From Astropecten irregularis (lineage: Eukaryota > Echinodermata > Asteroidea > Paxillosida > Astropectinidae): a stretch of DNA of 64,000 nt. Location: contig OZ020244.1 in the NCBI GenBank assembly GCA_963971285.1, forward strand, positions 3,162,001 through 3,226,000, given 5' to 3'. The notes beneath the pieces are model-generated. The model did not search any database, had not been told where the DNA came from, and saw nothing but the letters and a program-made list of their open reading frames with translations. This document shows positions 46,404 through 58,791 of the stretch, one piece after another. Made by a program: the position numbers and the translations under genes. Positions within the stretch are counted from its first letter, which is position 1. Every line of letters begins with the position of its first letter.

Positions 46404-46665
46404 CGACGTGTACAAAATGGTTGCTGTGCATACATTGAGCAAGCGGTGCAGAAGAGCTGGTGGGTGGGCGTGTAATATCCATAGAAGTTAACTTCTAGTT
46501 CTACCATCAAAGATGTATACATTTTTACAGTGAGAACTGGAGACCCAAAGAAGTTTGCCAGAGACCAATCTTGGATTGACTGTACATATCTTACACGCCG
46601 TTGAAATTCAGAAGGAACATTCCAACAGCAACAGCGTTTTGCAGTACTTCGTTGTGATCGTATAA

Positions 46666-46671
46666 AATAAA
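46666..46671 (+). terminator. Poly(A) signal of SMIM30
   Basis: AATAAA, 263 bases past the SMIM30 stop and followed by an A/T-rich stretch. It is the first canonical hexamer I see downstream of the gene. Confidence 0.55.
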
Positions 46672-47177
46672 AATGTAAAAACTTAATATTAGTAAAGAAT
46701 GGTTTGGCGATGGATTAGTAACGTCACTAGATGGATCAACGGATTGAAGGAACGGTGATAAGTCTTGATGTATTCTGATGAATCATTTGTAATCATGATA
46801 AGAATTGATCGGGAAATGTGAATGGAGATTCTCGGCCCAATCATCCAATCATGTACAGTGGTCACATCATTAGAAATGTCCTAATTCTACCAATGTGACT
46901 CGTGTACATGGAAGAAGTCTGGAGTTTGAAAGACCAACAGCGTCGTCTGGAATTTCACCCGATGTTGCCTTCATTGACGCCTGCCAATACAACAGATGGC
47001 TTAGACGTCGGGGAACCCTTGCCCCAAACACACACACATCAACCTTCCTCAATATAGCAACGGCTTCTGTTCATTCATCATCAAGGACATTTTTATTACT
47101 CCCGTCAACGGACTCGCTTCACATCACCGTGATCACGACCTGATCCGACCTGAACATGCTGGATGCTGTTTGATGCT

Positions 47178-47330
47178 TAACCCTAACCCTCTACACTTTA
47201 CCCCACAAGACAAGAGCTGCTTACCACACATTACCACGGTCTTCACAGGGGAACTGGATCATAAACCACGGATTACCACACAAACCACAGTGCCGTAAAC
47301 TGTGGAATGGAGGAACAGACAACGCTGCAT
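47178..47330. repeat. Single copy of the TTAACCCTAACCC-headed repeat
   Basis: Starts CTTAACCCTAACCCTCTACA, shares GAGCTGCTTACCACACATTA and ACTGGATCATAAACC with 31496-31860, and ends in the ACTGTGGAATGGAGG tail. It shows the full dispersed unit, of which 31496-31860 is a local amplification. Confidence 0.7.
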
Positions 47331-48217
47331 CCTGAGTCGTTCAAAGTTCAAACAGCTACAGACTTTCATCATGACTGTCACGGTTACCGTAGATCCAAGT
47401 AGAGAGTGTGTTTTTAGTAGGGTTGGAAGAAAGTTCATGGTCTTCTCCATTTATCAGTCTTGGACCAAAATTCCTCACGTTTTTAGATCATGATCACATT
47501 TATATTTCTTCCTTCTTTACATTGACCTCACTCCTAGCTTAGATCTGCCTTCCAAAACAACTTAAGTTAAATTCCTTGTACATAGTAATTTTGAACAGGG
47601 CAGGGGCTTGTAAAGGGCAACGGAAGCAATAGATTGTTTTGGCTTTGCACTTAAGCGCCGCCCACCTTAGCAATGCCATGTGTTTTACATACAATGTGAC
47701 CGAGTTTGACCGAGGTAATGGATTATAATGACTGTTACATGTATGTTGTAACTGTTGTTTAAAGCTTTCGTGTCCTCCTATTGGTCAAAGCGCACAGTTT
47801 GATTGACAGGCCAGAAGGGCCCATTGCCTTGGTGCCCCTTAATTTTCTAGTAGACAGGTCAGTTTGCCCTTTTAGAAAATCACCTCGCCCTGCAAAGTTC
47901 CTGCCCTGTGTTGAATTCGAAAAAAAATAGGAATTTATTGCATCTGTTTATTGTTATCATAAGATTCACTTCATGTTACTTTACCCAAGCAACATCCACC
48001 CTCTTTTCCAGATTCATACAATCGTCTGATTTGAAGATTCTATATTATATAATTCTGAATTCGTCCCTGTGTAGTTTTAGTTTGGTAGTCCAAAGAATCC
48101 ATTTTGAATAATAACACATGTTAGCAGAGTAGCAGACCTTTAACCTAACAAAAAACGACGGCAATGAAATACAGCATGTAAATCCTACAGACCAGACCGT
48201 TCAACTAATAAACCCTG

Positions 48218-48561
48218 CGTTCAGACGAGGTCCTGACTATTGGAGGCAGTTTGGAGATGGCTTATCTTTTTTGCGATTGACCGTTCACACTGTTCGAATG
48301 CCCCCACTTTCTAGGGACAATTTATGGCTGAATTGGTTTCAGATACATGTATGTGTTAGGTCACCGAGCGTGCCGCTTTAGCGCATGCGCACTTATGATG
48401 AAAACAGCTGTGCGACAACAATTTCGAGCTTCTAACCGCAAAATTACCCCTGAACCCAACATGTTTGGTGGGGGCAACAGAACAAGTCCCTGCAAGCGTT
48501 CACAGTTCACACTATGGGTTTGCCAGGGAAAGTCCTGATGATTGGGACTGGTCTGAACGCA
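48218..48561. mobile_element. Inverted-repeat element, CTGCGTTCAGAC ends
   Basis: CTGCGTTCAGACGAGGTCCT at the left; GGGACTGGTCTGAACGCAG at the right. Confidence 0.65.
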
Positions 48562-49539
48562 GTTTTTATTAGATCCTGAGATTGTCCTAAGCCCTGTTTA
48601 TTGCATGTTGGATGACTACCATTGACATGTACATAATAGAATTCATTCAGTAACTCTAACACTTTATGTTATTAAAAACGTGATGTACCTTTGAATATAA
48701 AATGATGACATGAATTTTTGTACACTATATTGTAGTTCATGATTTTCATAAGATTTAAAGTCAGAAAAATAATCTACTTTAAAATTAAGCGTGTAAGCAA
48801 CTCTACAAGCATGACAAGTGTGTGTGTGTACATGTTTGTGTCTATTGCTTACAAGTCCACATTTGATTTCAAAATTTTAATAACACAACATCAGTAGAAG
48901 TCTTAACAAAAGTCTTATAACATCAAATTTACAAACAAGTTTTTTGTAACAAATATTTTGAGTTATTCATTTCTATTTGGTTTAAACATTCCTGGACATT
49001 GGGTTTGTGTGATTAGGAGAATTGTGTTTCAATTATAGTATTATTGTTTGGGATTTGAGCTGCAACGTTACAGGAAATACAATATAAGAAGAAACGTACT
49101 AATACAGCATAAATGGTGGCAAGGTCATTAATTGTTATCGTCCAAACTAAAAAGAATTAAATTATTTCTGTGAGTAATGAAATAGGGAAACAAAATTATG
49201 ACGTTTGGTACGATATGAATATGTCTTTAAACTTGTTTTTTTTCTAATATTTGCTAATATTAAGATATTAAATATGGTTATTTCTTTGAAGATTTCTTTT
49301 TTTTTCCTGGGATGGGATAGAGTTCTTGAACACCTTAGATTTAACCAAGATGTTTAATGGTTTCAAATGAGTTTTTGAGTTGGACTTTCATTAAAATGGT
49401 CATTTGTGTCTGATCTGTCGTAGAGATTACAATATGGCTAGATTATGTGCTATGTTTTGTGTGTCCATATTCCATACTCATTTACATTATGGTGACTTAG
49501 TGTTATGATCCAAGATAAATCAGATATTGCCCTTGTGCC

Positions 49540-49997
49540 CCTGGGCATTGCCTTAGTGTCCCTGGCCAATTCATTAGTGCCCCTGGTGATTGCCTTAGTG
49601 TCCCTGGCCAATTCATTAGTGCCCCTGGTGATTGCCTTAGTGTCCCTGGCCAATTCATTAGTGCCCCTGGTGATTGCCTTGGTGCCCCTGGCCAATTCAT
49701 TAGTGCCCCTGGTGATTGCCTTAGTGTCCCTGGTCAATGCCTTGGTGCCCCTGGTCATTGCCTTGATGCCCCTGGCCAATAAATTAGTGTCCCTGGTCAT
49801 TGCCATGGTGCCCCTGGTCAATGCCTTGGTGCCTCTGGTGGCTCAATGTCCCTGGTCATTGCCTTGGTGCCCCTGGTCATTGCCTTGGTGCCCCTGGTGG
49901 ATTGCCTCAGTGCACCCAGTCATTGCCTTGTTGCCCCTGGTCATTGCCTTGTTGCCCCTGGTCATTGTTTCATGCCCTTGGTCATTGCCTCAATGCC
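49540..49997. repeat. 21-bp minisatellite (GTGCCCCTGGTCATTGCCTTG)
   Basis: About 22 units. The first part is a 42-bp two-unit period (AATTCATTAGTGCCCCTGG next to GATTGCCTTAGTGTCCCTGG, four times); the second part is simpler 21-bp copies. The 7-codon period opens frames on both strands (LVPLVIA; GTKAITR), which are not genes. Confidence 0.92.
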
Positions 49998-50429
49998 TTA
50001 TAATTTCAGCTGCCATATAAGTTTCTCTCGCATAATTATTTGCCCACCCTGCTACCGTTTCTTTTTTTTACAACCAGCATCTTCCTTTCATTGCACGACA
50101 TGAAGTGCGCCCTCTTGGGACTTGACCTCCACCAATAATTCACCCCACTAGTATAAAAAAAAGACTTCTATGATTTTGCAATAGGCCTACACATGTACCT
50201 GTTGTGTCCTCGAAGATAATTGCGATGGAAAATCAGCGCACTCGCAATTTAAATTGCAATGGAATCATATGGTCATTGAGGGCAGTTTGGCCCGGGGCAA
50301 TTCGCGTTCAAGTTGTTATTCTCGCGATGGGAATACGTGGATCAGACGGCAGCTCAGCCAAAAATCATAACTACATAGAGGGCTACGACTCAGACGTTTC
50401 AAAATGAACTGACTGAGCCGGCATTGTGG

Positions 50430-50770
50430 TTAAAGGTTGCTTCATATACTTTAGTTTTTTGCCAAAAACATGCAGATTCGGAGTACAAATATCAAAGACG
50501 ATACAATTACAGTCATCTGTGAAATCTCATACGGTGCGCACTTTTTGAGAAAACAGTGAAAAACGCTCACAGTATTTTTAAAAATCTATTCACAGGAGTT
50601 TTGATCTCTCCGAGATCAAAACTGTTTTTGTGTTTTGTTTTACTCTTTTCTGGATAAATACAATATTTTTAGGCGGAAGAAAATTAAAGGTATGTTACAT
50701 CACCATCTTTATACCCTGTAAGTTATAGGTAAATCTGTGAAGATTCCTGTTTTATGCTGCCAAAGTATAC
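50430..50770. mobile_element. MITE-A copy, inverted
   Basis: TTAAAGGTTGCTTCATATAC at the left; centre GATCTCTCCGAGATC; interior CTGGATAAATACAATATTTT; right end CTGCCAAAGTATA. Confidence 0.75.
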
Positions 50771-51406
50771 TGGACACTGAACAGAAAAATCGGACTGTCA
50801 AAATATTTTCAGATGTAAGTATACTCGCTGTGTCTGAGATTAGAATAAGATAATACCCTATGTTATACATGACAAAATTTAAGCTTATAAAACATTTAAA
50901 AAAAATATCAAACTGTCAATTATGTAATGCATGGAGTTAAGAGGGCCTGACGCGTTTTGTTCCTAGCAGGATCTTTATCAACGGCTAAAGAATATGTCAA
51001 TTATTTATTCAGAAATATTACCTTAGCTTTGCTCATGAATATGGATATTCTAATTTCAATATAAAATTTAAAAACCCTGAGAATATACCCTGAAACAGCT
51101 GTAAAAGTAGGTAGGCCTACAATCTCCATCACTGACACAATAAAGCAGCTGTTATAGTGTTATTTCGCATGCGTCTATGCGATAATATTCTTATTGCACA
51201 GAGTGACCTTTTATTAATAGTAAAAACAGCTAACCCAAATGGACTGTGAAGTTAAACACTCTTTCGGTCATGCATAAGATTAATGCTTAATAATAAACTG
51301 CTAAGCATGATGCAAACTGCATTGTGCTAAGCAGCTTTTTGTTATGGCAGCATATTATGAAACATGAACAGCGCCACCATGCCACGCAAACAATACGTCT
51401 CCCTGA

Positions 51407-51735
51407 TTTAAAGGTGTATCATAATTCATACAAGTACATACTTTTGTTTTCGTCAAAGAAATGCAGATTCATGGACACAAATATCAGGAAGATATAATAA
51501 TAGTCATCTGTGAAATCTTCAGTCCCATACGATGCCCACCTTTTTACAACTGGACAGTGAAAAACGCCCACAGTATTTTTAAGATCTTTTCCAATCTTTA
51601 AATGATCAAAATTGTTTTTGGTAATTGGTTTTATTCTTTTCTTGATACATGTAAATACAGCATTTCAGGCAGAACAATTTTAACAGTATGTTTCTACCAT
51701 CACCATCTTTATACCATTTAAGTTATGGGTAAATG
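51407..51735. mobile_element. MITE-A copy, inverted, right end lost
   Basis: Starts TTTAAAGGTGTATCATAATT; interior TCTACCATCACCATCTTTAT; breaks off just before the unexplained ORF at 51797. Confidence 0.72.
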
Positions 51736-51796
51736 TTATAGGTAAAATGGCAACATTTGTCATTACTTTTGCATTGATTGACTTGATAAAAAAATA

Positions 51797-52069
51797 AAAC
51801 AGGACAATGACATTAATTTGCCATGGACAACTCGTCCAAACAAACATGCACAAGCCGTGCGTATTATTAATGTAACACAAAATCACTTTGTGAGTCGCGA
51901 TATTAAACTAGATGAGTTTTTCATTTGGAATGTAGTCCCAATTTCTACATTCACGGAAAAGGAATTCCGTGCAAGAGGACTAGTTTTTGTTATCGATAAT
52001 TATAGACAATGCACATTTCGTGTGAACTATAGTTACAAAACAGAACTTGAAAGGGAAAATCTTATTTAA
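51797..52069 (+). CDS. Unrecognised coding-like ORF fragment
   Basis: An open frame of about 90 codons with balanced, protein-like composition (for example RIINVTQNHFVSRDIKLDEF and FVIDNYRQCTFRVNYSYK) that does not look like a repeat translation. It has no in-frame ATG at its head and starts just where a MITE-A copy (51407-51735) breaks off. I recognise no family. It could be an internal exon (preceded by an AAAACAG acceptor-like word), a captured gene fragment or a transposon remnant. Confidence 0.2.
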   Translation, partial: KQDNDINLPWTTRPNKHAQAVRIINVTQNHFVSRDIKLDEFFIWNVVPISTFTEKEFRARGLVFVIDNYRQCTFRVNYSYKTELERENLI

Positions 52070-52457
52070 GAGGGTCCAAAACCTTTGATAAAGTTTCGAG
52101 GAAAAGTTGTTTCAATGACATTCAATGCGTTTTCCTTCCGCCTATACGAATTCTGTGCATACCAGATGTGCCTATAGGGGCCTTAAAATCTGCAGGAAAC
52201 ACCTGACGTATTGTGGTTAGGGAATAGGGAGGGCATATGTTTGTGTTAGAAAAGGACACGCAAGTTAGTGCAAAGTATTGATTTGAGATATCATTAAACA
52301 AAATAAGGAACAAAGAGAAAATCAATGTCCCTTATGCTCCTTATCTTTGTTAGACAGGATTGCCTTGGTATAGCGGAAATTATGCATTGACTGATGTATG
52401 TAATCTAATTATACAGGAACAATAAACGACCACGTGTTTAGATGGATAATCGACTGC

Positions 52458-52573
52458 TATGCGTTCGTTTAGCGTCCACGCGTCGACACCAGTCAACCTC
52501 TCGCATGTTTTGCACAACTATGCATGGCAATTCCCACGTCAGGGCTGCCCAGTGGAAGCTTAACGAACGCACC
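52458..52573. mobile_element. Small foldback with GCGTTCGTTTAG ends, second copy
   Basis: ATGCGTTCGTTTAGCG to CTTAACGAACGCACC. It sits 94 bp upstream of the orphan first-exon candidate. Confidence 0.65.
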
Positions 52574-52666
52574 CTATGCTGTTATGCTATATTAAGGATT
52601 CCTTTGTTTAAACGGATGTGAACTTTCATGTATGATTTCTGCTGCTGTTATTACTACTCGGGCGTG

Positions 52667-52712
52667 ATGATGGCGACATCGGGGATTTATGTCTCTAATC
52701 AATCAATTTCAG
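52667..52712 (+). CDS. Orphan candidate first coding exon
   Basis: ATGATGGCG in a strong start context opens a 15-codon stretch (MMATSGIYVSNQSIS) that ends in CAG and a strong donor GTAAGG. No partner exon is visible downstream. Joining to the acceptor before 61351 (SREB gene) hits a stop after about 20 codons, so it could be a short upstream ORF of that gene, the start of a gene lying in the gap or beyond the window, or chance. Confidence 0.22.
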
Positions 52713-53820
52713 GTAAGGAAATTCATGTTCTAGGAATCAGAATGTTTAGACTGCGGTTAGTGAAAAACGTACGTGGGCATACAACATGAATCATTAATGA
52801 GATGTTTAAAGGGTCTCTACAATAGGAATATTCTGGCTGGAACATGTGCCAAAAAGCAACTGTTTTATGGAGCCTGTGATTTTACCCACTTCCTCACACT
52901 GTTTCATGGTTAACAACAGTTTTTTTGATTTGTATGCTAATTAGAATTTCCATATTCATGAGCAAAACTGTGATGTCATCTGGGTAACTGAGAGCAGTAA
53001 CCCAATGTATTTGTGCACGAAAAGTTGGGGTTGTTTTATAGGTTTCCTGACAGACATTTTCCTCCTCAATGGGCTTCATTGTGCCGAATATGTTCCTCTC
53101 ACTCAACTGGTGGTGTTTTTGTTTTGGCCAAATGGGGCAAGTTTGCCTCTTCATTGTTTATGTTTTTTCATTATACTTTTGCTGTTGGTTCCCCACATTA
53201 TAATGCATGAAAATCCCCCATTTTGCAATTGCAAAGCCATTCAAATGAAAACCAAATGCAAGTTTGAAACCAAAATAAGACTTGCCATTAATTCATTACC
53301 TGTCACTATAATTATTCTCTGTATGAAGGCAATAAAATAACCTGACTGAAAAAGTACTGCAGGAACCCTTTAATGTGAATAGGGCGTGTGGTAGGCCTAT
53401 CCGTGCGTGAAGTAAACAATTCAGTTCGAATGACGCAAAGTTTCATCATGATCAAAAATCATCGTCACCATATGCTCGTATGTCCATAAATATAACTGTT
53501 TACTTTTATATGATGTCGTAATATGAGACAAACATATGGCTGTTACATTTCCTGTGGGCGACTGTTTCCTCCAGCTTCTATTATTGTTAATGCGAAACAG
53601 AGAGGCGGAAAAAAATACAATGAAGCAACAATGAACAAACAATTAAATGATTAATGCCAGTACATACATCCATCGACAGAGACAATAGTCATCGTTTCTA
53701 AAAATACAACTTTCATGAAAACAAAACAACAGCCACGCCCCCACAAACAAACATATTCCCAATGCAAATAAAGTATCTTTCAAAGGGAAAGCAAAGAATA
53801 TGATACATATTTATATTGAT
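52713..53820. other. No gene seen
   Basis: Two overlapping plus-strand ORFs at 53005-53340 are hydrophobic and A/T-driven without family signatures. If the orphan exon at 52667 is real, its partner is not obvious here. Confidence 0.35.
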
Positions 53821-53950
53821 TTATGCTTAGAGTTAGGAGGACCTGACGCGTTTCGATCCTAGGAGGATCTTTTATCCATTCCTTTGTGTTTCAGGCTTTC
53901 GCTTGCATGTTCTTGTCCTCTTGTCATTCAGCCTTTTAAAACGATCCTGT

Positions 53951-54331
53951 AAGGTACAGTATACAGGATTGGTAACATATACTCAAACAGAGTAATCAGA
54001 CATGTTCACAGATTTACCTATAACTTTCAGGATATGGAGATAGTGTTGGTAGAAACATACCGTTAAAATATTTCCGCCTGAAATGGTGTATTTGTCCAGA
54101 AATTAGTCAAACTAAGACCGAAAACAGTTTTGATCTCGGGGTAAGATCAAAACCATTCTTTATGTTGTGTAAAAAACATTGAGTTGGGTTTTCGCTATTT
54201 TCTCGTGACTCAGATGTCAGATTGAGCTCAAATTTTCACAGGTTTATTATTTCATGTAGGCCTACATGTTTGATTAGACAATGTGTGACTGCTGTCCTGT
54301 GACCTTTACCAATCATGCATTATTCCTTTAA
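53951..54331. mobile_element. MITE-A/MITE-B hybrid
   Basis: Mirror image of 37907-38275: left half MITE-A-like (TAGAAACATACCGTTAAAAT), right half MITE-B-like (TTTTCGCTATTTTCTCGTGA ... GACCTTTACCAATCATGCAT), joined at GATCTCGGGGTAAGATC. Confidence 0.75.
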
Positions 54332-54815
54332 GAAAGACTGACATCAAAGCTGTATGTATACGGATTCAATAGCTAAAATGGCAAACCCGCATGCCCCAAG
54401 GTACCCTCGTGTTAGCAAGTTCACCTAGTCCTGCTATGTCTGCAGTGCCACTCCAATAACTAGCCACGCCACTTATTGTAATCACTCCAACAAAACGGGA
54501 CACACAAAATGCAAATTATTTATCAGGCGAACATAATATTCAGGATGAGGGAAAATGGCCGTTCGCTAAGAGGAAATACTATCTGTCAGTTCGAATTACC
54601 CGGTGAAATAGCTCGCTGTTCTCTGGCGAACACGTCCTCAAATGGATTGGGAGAACTACTTGTGATGCAAGAGACTATGCTGAGTCTCTGGGCTATACCG
54701 ATGTATTGTTATTAGTCATACTTATCATAGGAATGTGGATATAATAGACATACATGTTTACGAAGAAAAATATACACTAAACCACACATGCTGCATTGTA
54801 ACCACAACAAATAAC

Positions 54816-55105
54816 TTAAAGGTATACTATCATACTTTGGTATAGCATGATACCCAAACAGAAATCACACATTTACGTATAACAATACAGGGTATAAAGA
54901 TGGTAGAAATTTTTTCTGCCTTAAAATGCTGTATTTATCCAGAAAAAGAGTAAAACCAAAGACCGAAAACAGTTTTCAAAATTCATGTGGGAGTAAATTT
55001 GAAAATACCGTGAGCGTTTTTCACTGTTTTCTCAAACAGTGGGCCCCGTATCATTATGGGACTGGACATTCAAAGATGACTGTTAGTATTGTATCTGTCT
55101 TGATA
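54816..55105. mobile_element. MITE-A copy, right end lost
   Basis: TTAAAGGTATACTATCATAC at the left and TCACTGTTTTCTCAAACAGT inside; the match fades after CTTGATATTCTTGACCATGA. Confidence 0.7.
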
Positions 55106-55437
55106 TTCTTGACCATGAATGAACCGAAATTGCTTTCGACTTTTTCATTGATTTTCATTCAAAGTAAACATCTTTCGAGCATGTTTTGCCGGCCAGTTCA
55201 AGCATCTGTGAGGGGTTTCGAGTAGACTATCAGCTTTTAATGTTTAATGAAATCATGCTCGGGCAGTGCGTGGGTAATTCCATGCAATTTGCATAAACAA
55301 GGAACAAACTCGGAAATCCAGCTGGAAACTTACCAATTAGCCACTGAAATAAAATTATACACTAAAACTCCGCAAACACTGAAACAGCGAAGCCTCAGTT
55401 AAATAGATGACATGACGTCAACGGCTAAGCGAGACTG

Positions 55438-56010
55438 ATTTTCAAATATGTGCGTTTTGGCTGAATTTGATACTTAAATAGAACTGAACGGACCAATTTC
55501 TTAGAGCTGCTTAGCACAAAAATTCGCTAAGCATGACATTTGTCGTAGTAAAACCAGGATTAACAACAAAAGGTCCGTGTGTTGTATATTGCTTGCAATT
55601 GTTCTTTGGCTGGAATTTTCAATGGTAGTTTGTTTTATCGGCCAAGCTATTGTTGTGCTAAGCAATTTTTTTGTGCTAAGCAGCTCTATGAAATTGGCCC
55701 AAGGTCCTAAATTTCCTTACAGACGTTGTTTCATGTACCTTTTTACGCTTTGTTCATCTGGATATAGCAGAAATACGGCCGTAATAATCCCCTCCTCCGA
55801 ATCCTTCATGCTTTCGAAATGCTACTAAATCGTTCGGACGAACGATCCTTTTAAAAGAAACTAAATCTTGATTTCCTTGAAAAACCCAGCATCTGATGAA
55901 CGAAGATTTCCCATGGTGACTGTTTGCACTGTTTACGAACTGTTGAGTCCATTTGCTGTCTCAAACTCAATAATTCTTTTCGGAGGCTTTACAAATCATG
56001 TACGCTGTGA
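55438..56010. mobile_element. MITE-C copy carrying an inserted MITE-D
   Basis: MITE-C halves (GTGCGTTTTGGCTGAATTTG ... and TTTCCTTACAGACGTTGTTT to TCATGTACGCTGTGAGTTTA) are split at 55496-55702 by a MITE-D copy (GACCAATTTCTTAGAGCTGC to GCTCTATGAAATTGGCCC). This is the reverse of the nesting at 9902. Confidence 0.78.
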
Positions 56011-57457
56011 GTTTAATTTGGAAGCCAAGGAAATTAAAAAATATCAAATTTAGTTCTCTGTGCGTCTGGCTAAATCATGCCCAGACATACATAATCAGGG
56101 AAAACCTAAGACGAAACAACCTGCTATTGTACTGAACTTTAATTTGCGGACAATGAACCGATCGAGGCCGCCGTGTAATTCAATCCATAGCCACAGTCTA
56201 CCGCAGGACTTCTATCAAATTATATCAAAATAATAGTGGAATAACCACACCGCACAAGGTCAACACTTGTTCATGCACTGGAACAAAGCACATGTGGGAA
56301 AGAGAAAAAACTACGCAGTGTTTTTCTTTTTTTTATGATGGAGGCGGCCATTGTAAAGCTGTTATCCGGCTGGTGAAGCTGCATGATCATGAAATAATAA
56401 TAACACAGTGGAGGATGTGTGATGTGAGGCGCATGCGCGGTGCTGACCCCAAAAGGATGAGTGTTTTTTCATTATACTGCATCACAGTCGCCAATCTAGC
56501 ACGCGTGTACTGTACTGTAGGGACACACGTATACGATGTAGGAGCTGCACTTGCTCTATGCTTTATACACGCACACTATACAGCCGTTCCATCTCACTAC
56601 ACAGTGCGTGTATCTACGCAACCATCATCTGCATGCATCTCCCAATAGCAGATGAGGAATAATAACATAACGGATCTCTTCCAAAAAACTGCAGTTTTTC
56701 TGTCTGATCATAAAACACAGCTGTTGGATTTATCAAGCACGTATGGGACTCAACTCCAAGGTATGTTAAAATACACAACGCTGATTTCATCATGCAATGG
56801 TATATGTAGGATGCGAGATATTTGGTGATGTTGATGATTCAATTTTCTGTGTTCACGTGAATGGATGGATGCGAAGGATCCCATACGCAGTGAGCAATGT
56901 CTAGTGAGCTTCTTTCGGTTTCTGGTAAGGTATCGTGTTGAGGGCATCCCCATGTTTTTGTGTAGATGGAGAATGCATACATAGTCTCCACCACAAGCTA
57001 AAGGAAGACCGCAGCAGGCAGACTGCATAGCGTGTGCACAGCGACTTATTATTACAACAAACACATATAAACCGTTCGCACGGCTGATTTTTATGTGCAA
57101 CCAAAAAGCATTATCATCCAAAACAGAGATGGTATATACAATGCAATGACGTCAATCCGTTAACACAATCCAATATCTTATTGTGAATTCTACTGGTAGA
57201 GAGATATTATTATTGCTACAAGGTTAGTCTGTGCATGGTGATTTTGTGTATAAACATCGTAACTGAGTGGAGGGTATATCATGGCCTGTGAGAACAGTGA
57301 ACAAAGGGAGCGAGACGGCGCAGGGGTCTTTGTTGTGATTTGAACTCGGGCAGGCGAGCGGTCATGTTTGACGGTAGGCAGCTGGCCTACTGCTCACATC
57401 ACAGCACGAATCATGGTTTCATGCGTGAGCTTTCTCTAAAAATGTTCCAAAAATAAA
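56011..57457. other. No gene seen
   Basis: Mixed composition and no element recognised. The ORFs at 56292-56648 and 56750-57121 have no recognisable domain. Confidence 0.35.
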
Positions 57458-57957
57458 ATCCTCACAAAAGTTCTGCAACTCAATTTTGAGGTGTAATACA
57501 TTTTTTTATTGCTCCATCATCATACATACAAATGGTATCATTAGAAAGCGTGATTGTTCATCTTTACAATGATGTGTCTTTTCTTATGCTGATGTAATCA
57601 AGGAATGTGTATAGCCTTGATAAATATGCATCAATGTCAAACATAAAAAGTTGGAAAATTCGTGGTTTTCATAAGTGAATTCCCAATCGTTTTCAGAATG
57701 GACTGCTTTTGAATGTTGTTGATGCGCTGATGCGTAAAAGTCCACACATTATTATTCAAAATGCATTTTGCAACATTTCACTTTTGACTTTGCCTTATAA
57801 TCAGACGAAATGCACATTCCATGATTACATAATCACAAAAATGACACATCATTGTAAAGAGGAATAATGAAGCTTTCCAATGATACCAGTTTCAACGTTC
57901 ACAGATCAGTAACAAAAAAGATATCATCCCTCAAACTTGAGTTTTGTGAGGGGATTT
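57458..57957. mobile_element. Foldback element, CCTCACAAAA ends
   Basis: ATCCTCACAAAAGTTCTGCA with GGTATCATTAGAAAGC and CTTTACAATGATGTGTC; inverse order GACACATCATTGTAAAG, GCTTTCCAATGATACC, GTTTTGTGAGGGGAT at the right. Diverged arms. Confidence 0.65.
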
Positions 57958-58438
57958 ACATCGCTGTATTTCTTTCCATGGCAGGAAAATAATTTAATTC
58001 TTTGCTGCGTCATTGATATGAAATAGATGATTTATGTAATGTAGGCCTACTCATAGAGATGAATACGGTATAGACAAACTATACCAAGAATGAAAGTGAT
58101 ATCATGTTTATTTTGATAGGGATGATAGAAACCTATATGGTTTCTATGGTTGTGTCAATAATGATTTTGATGTTGGCTATGAAAGTAGTGATCATATGAT
58201 TTTCATGTGGCAATGATAGTGGTGATTAACGTGCATAGTGACTGCATGTGGTGATTATGATTATGATTATGGTGATTATGTTATTGGGGTAAATAGGGGA
58301 TGGTGATTACGATGGTAATGATGTGAAGCCATGGATATTGATCATCAATTTGATGGTGGGGAACTTGGTGAATGTTTGGAGGAAGTAAAGGAAATTATAA
58401 TAATGACGAAAAGGTGATAGAAAACGATAATAATTAGA
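57958..58438. other. GTGAT-rich simple sequence
   Basis: Irregular runs of GATGATAG, GTGATTATG and GATTATGATTATGATTATGG at 58085-58440; no gene. Confidence 0.5.
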
Positions 58439-58446
58439 GATTTCAG

Positions 58447-58657
58447 CAGTGGCGTCACCAGACTTTTGAGTCTGGGGGGGGGGGGGGGCACAAGGGGAGC
58501 ACTAGCAATTGTTGGGGGGGGGGGGCAAACTTTTTATATATTATATATTTTTTCACCAACCCAAATCTCAAATGGGGGGGCACGAGGGGGGCACGAGGTT
58601 TTCCAGGGGGGGGGGGGCACGTGCCCCCCCCCTGGCCCCCCCTTGGCGACGCCACTG
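58447..58657. mobile_element. hAT-type MITE (CAGTGGCGTC ends) with perfect 8-bp target duplication
   Basis: CAGTGGCGTCACCAGACTTT to TTGGCGACGCCACTG, 211 bp. GATTTCAG is exactly duplicated at 58439-58446 and 58658-58665. The interior carries long G-runs that pair with the C-runs near the right end. CAGTGGCGTC is a widespread animal hAT terminus. Confidence 0.93.
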
Positions 58658-58791
58658 GATTTCAGGCTGAAAAGGAAATCAAGGATTCCATAAGTTGGCA
58701 GGAGTTTTCCCAAATACAATTTTTCTGGTAAAAATCCATCAATAGGGGGTTATATACACGAAAAATAGTTTTGTAGTTACTTGTCAGACCT

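Larger units (their letters stand above)
46700..49500. other. Downstream of SMIM30; no gene seen
   Basis: Apart from 47178-47330 and 48218-48561, I see only A/T-rich sequence. A GGGCAAC/CCTTGGTGCCCC stretch at 47595-47880 resembles the 442-1065 element interior. Confidence 0.4.

Noticed and set aside
49450-50103. Repeat ORFs on both strands (LVPLVIA / GTKAITR types)
   Set aside because: A 21-bp period keeps frames open; no initiation context or conserved flank.
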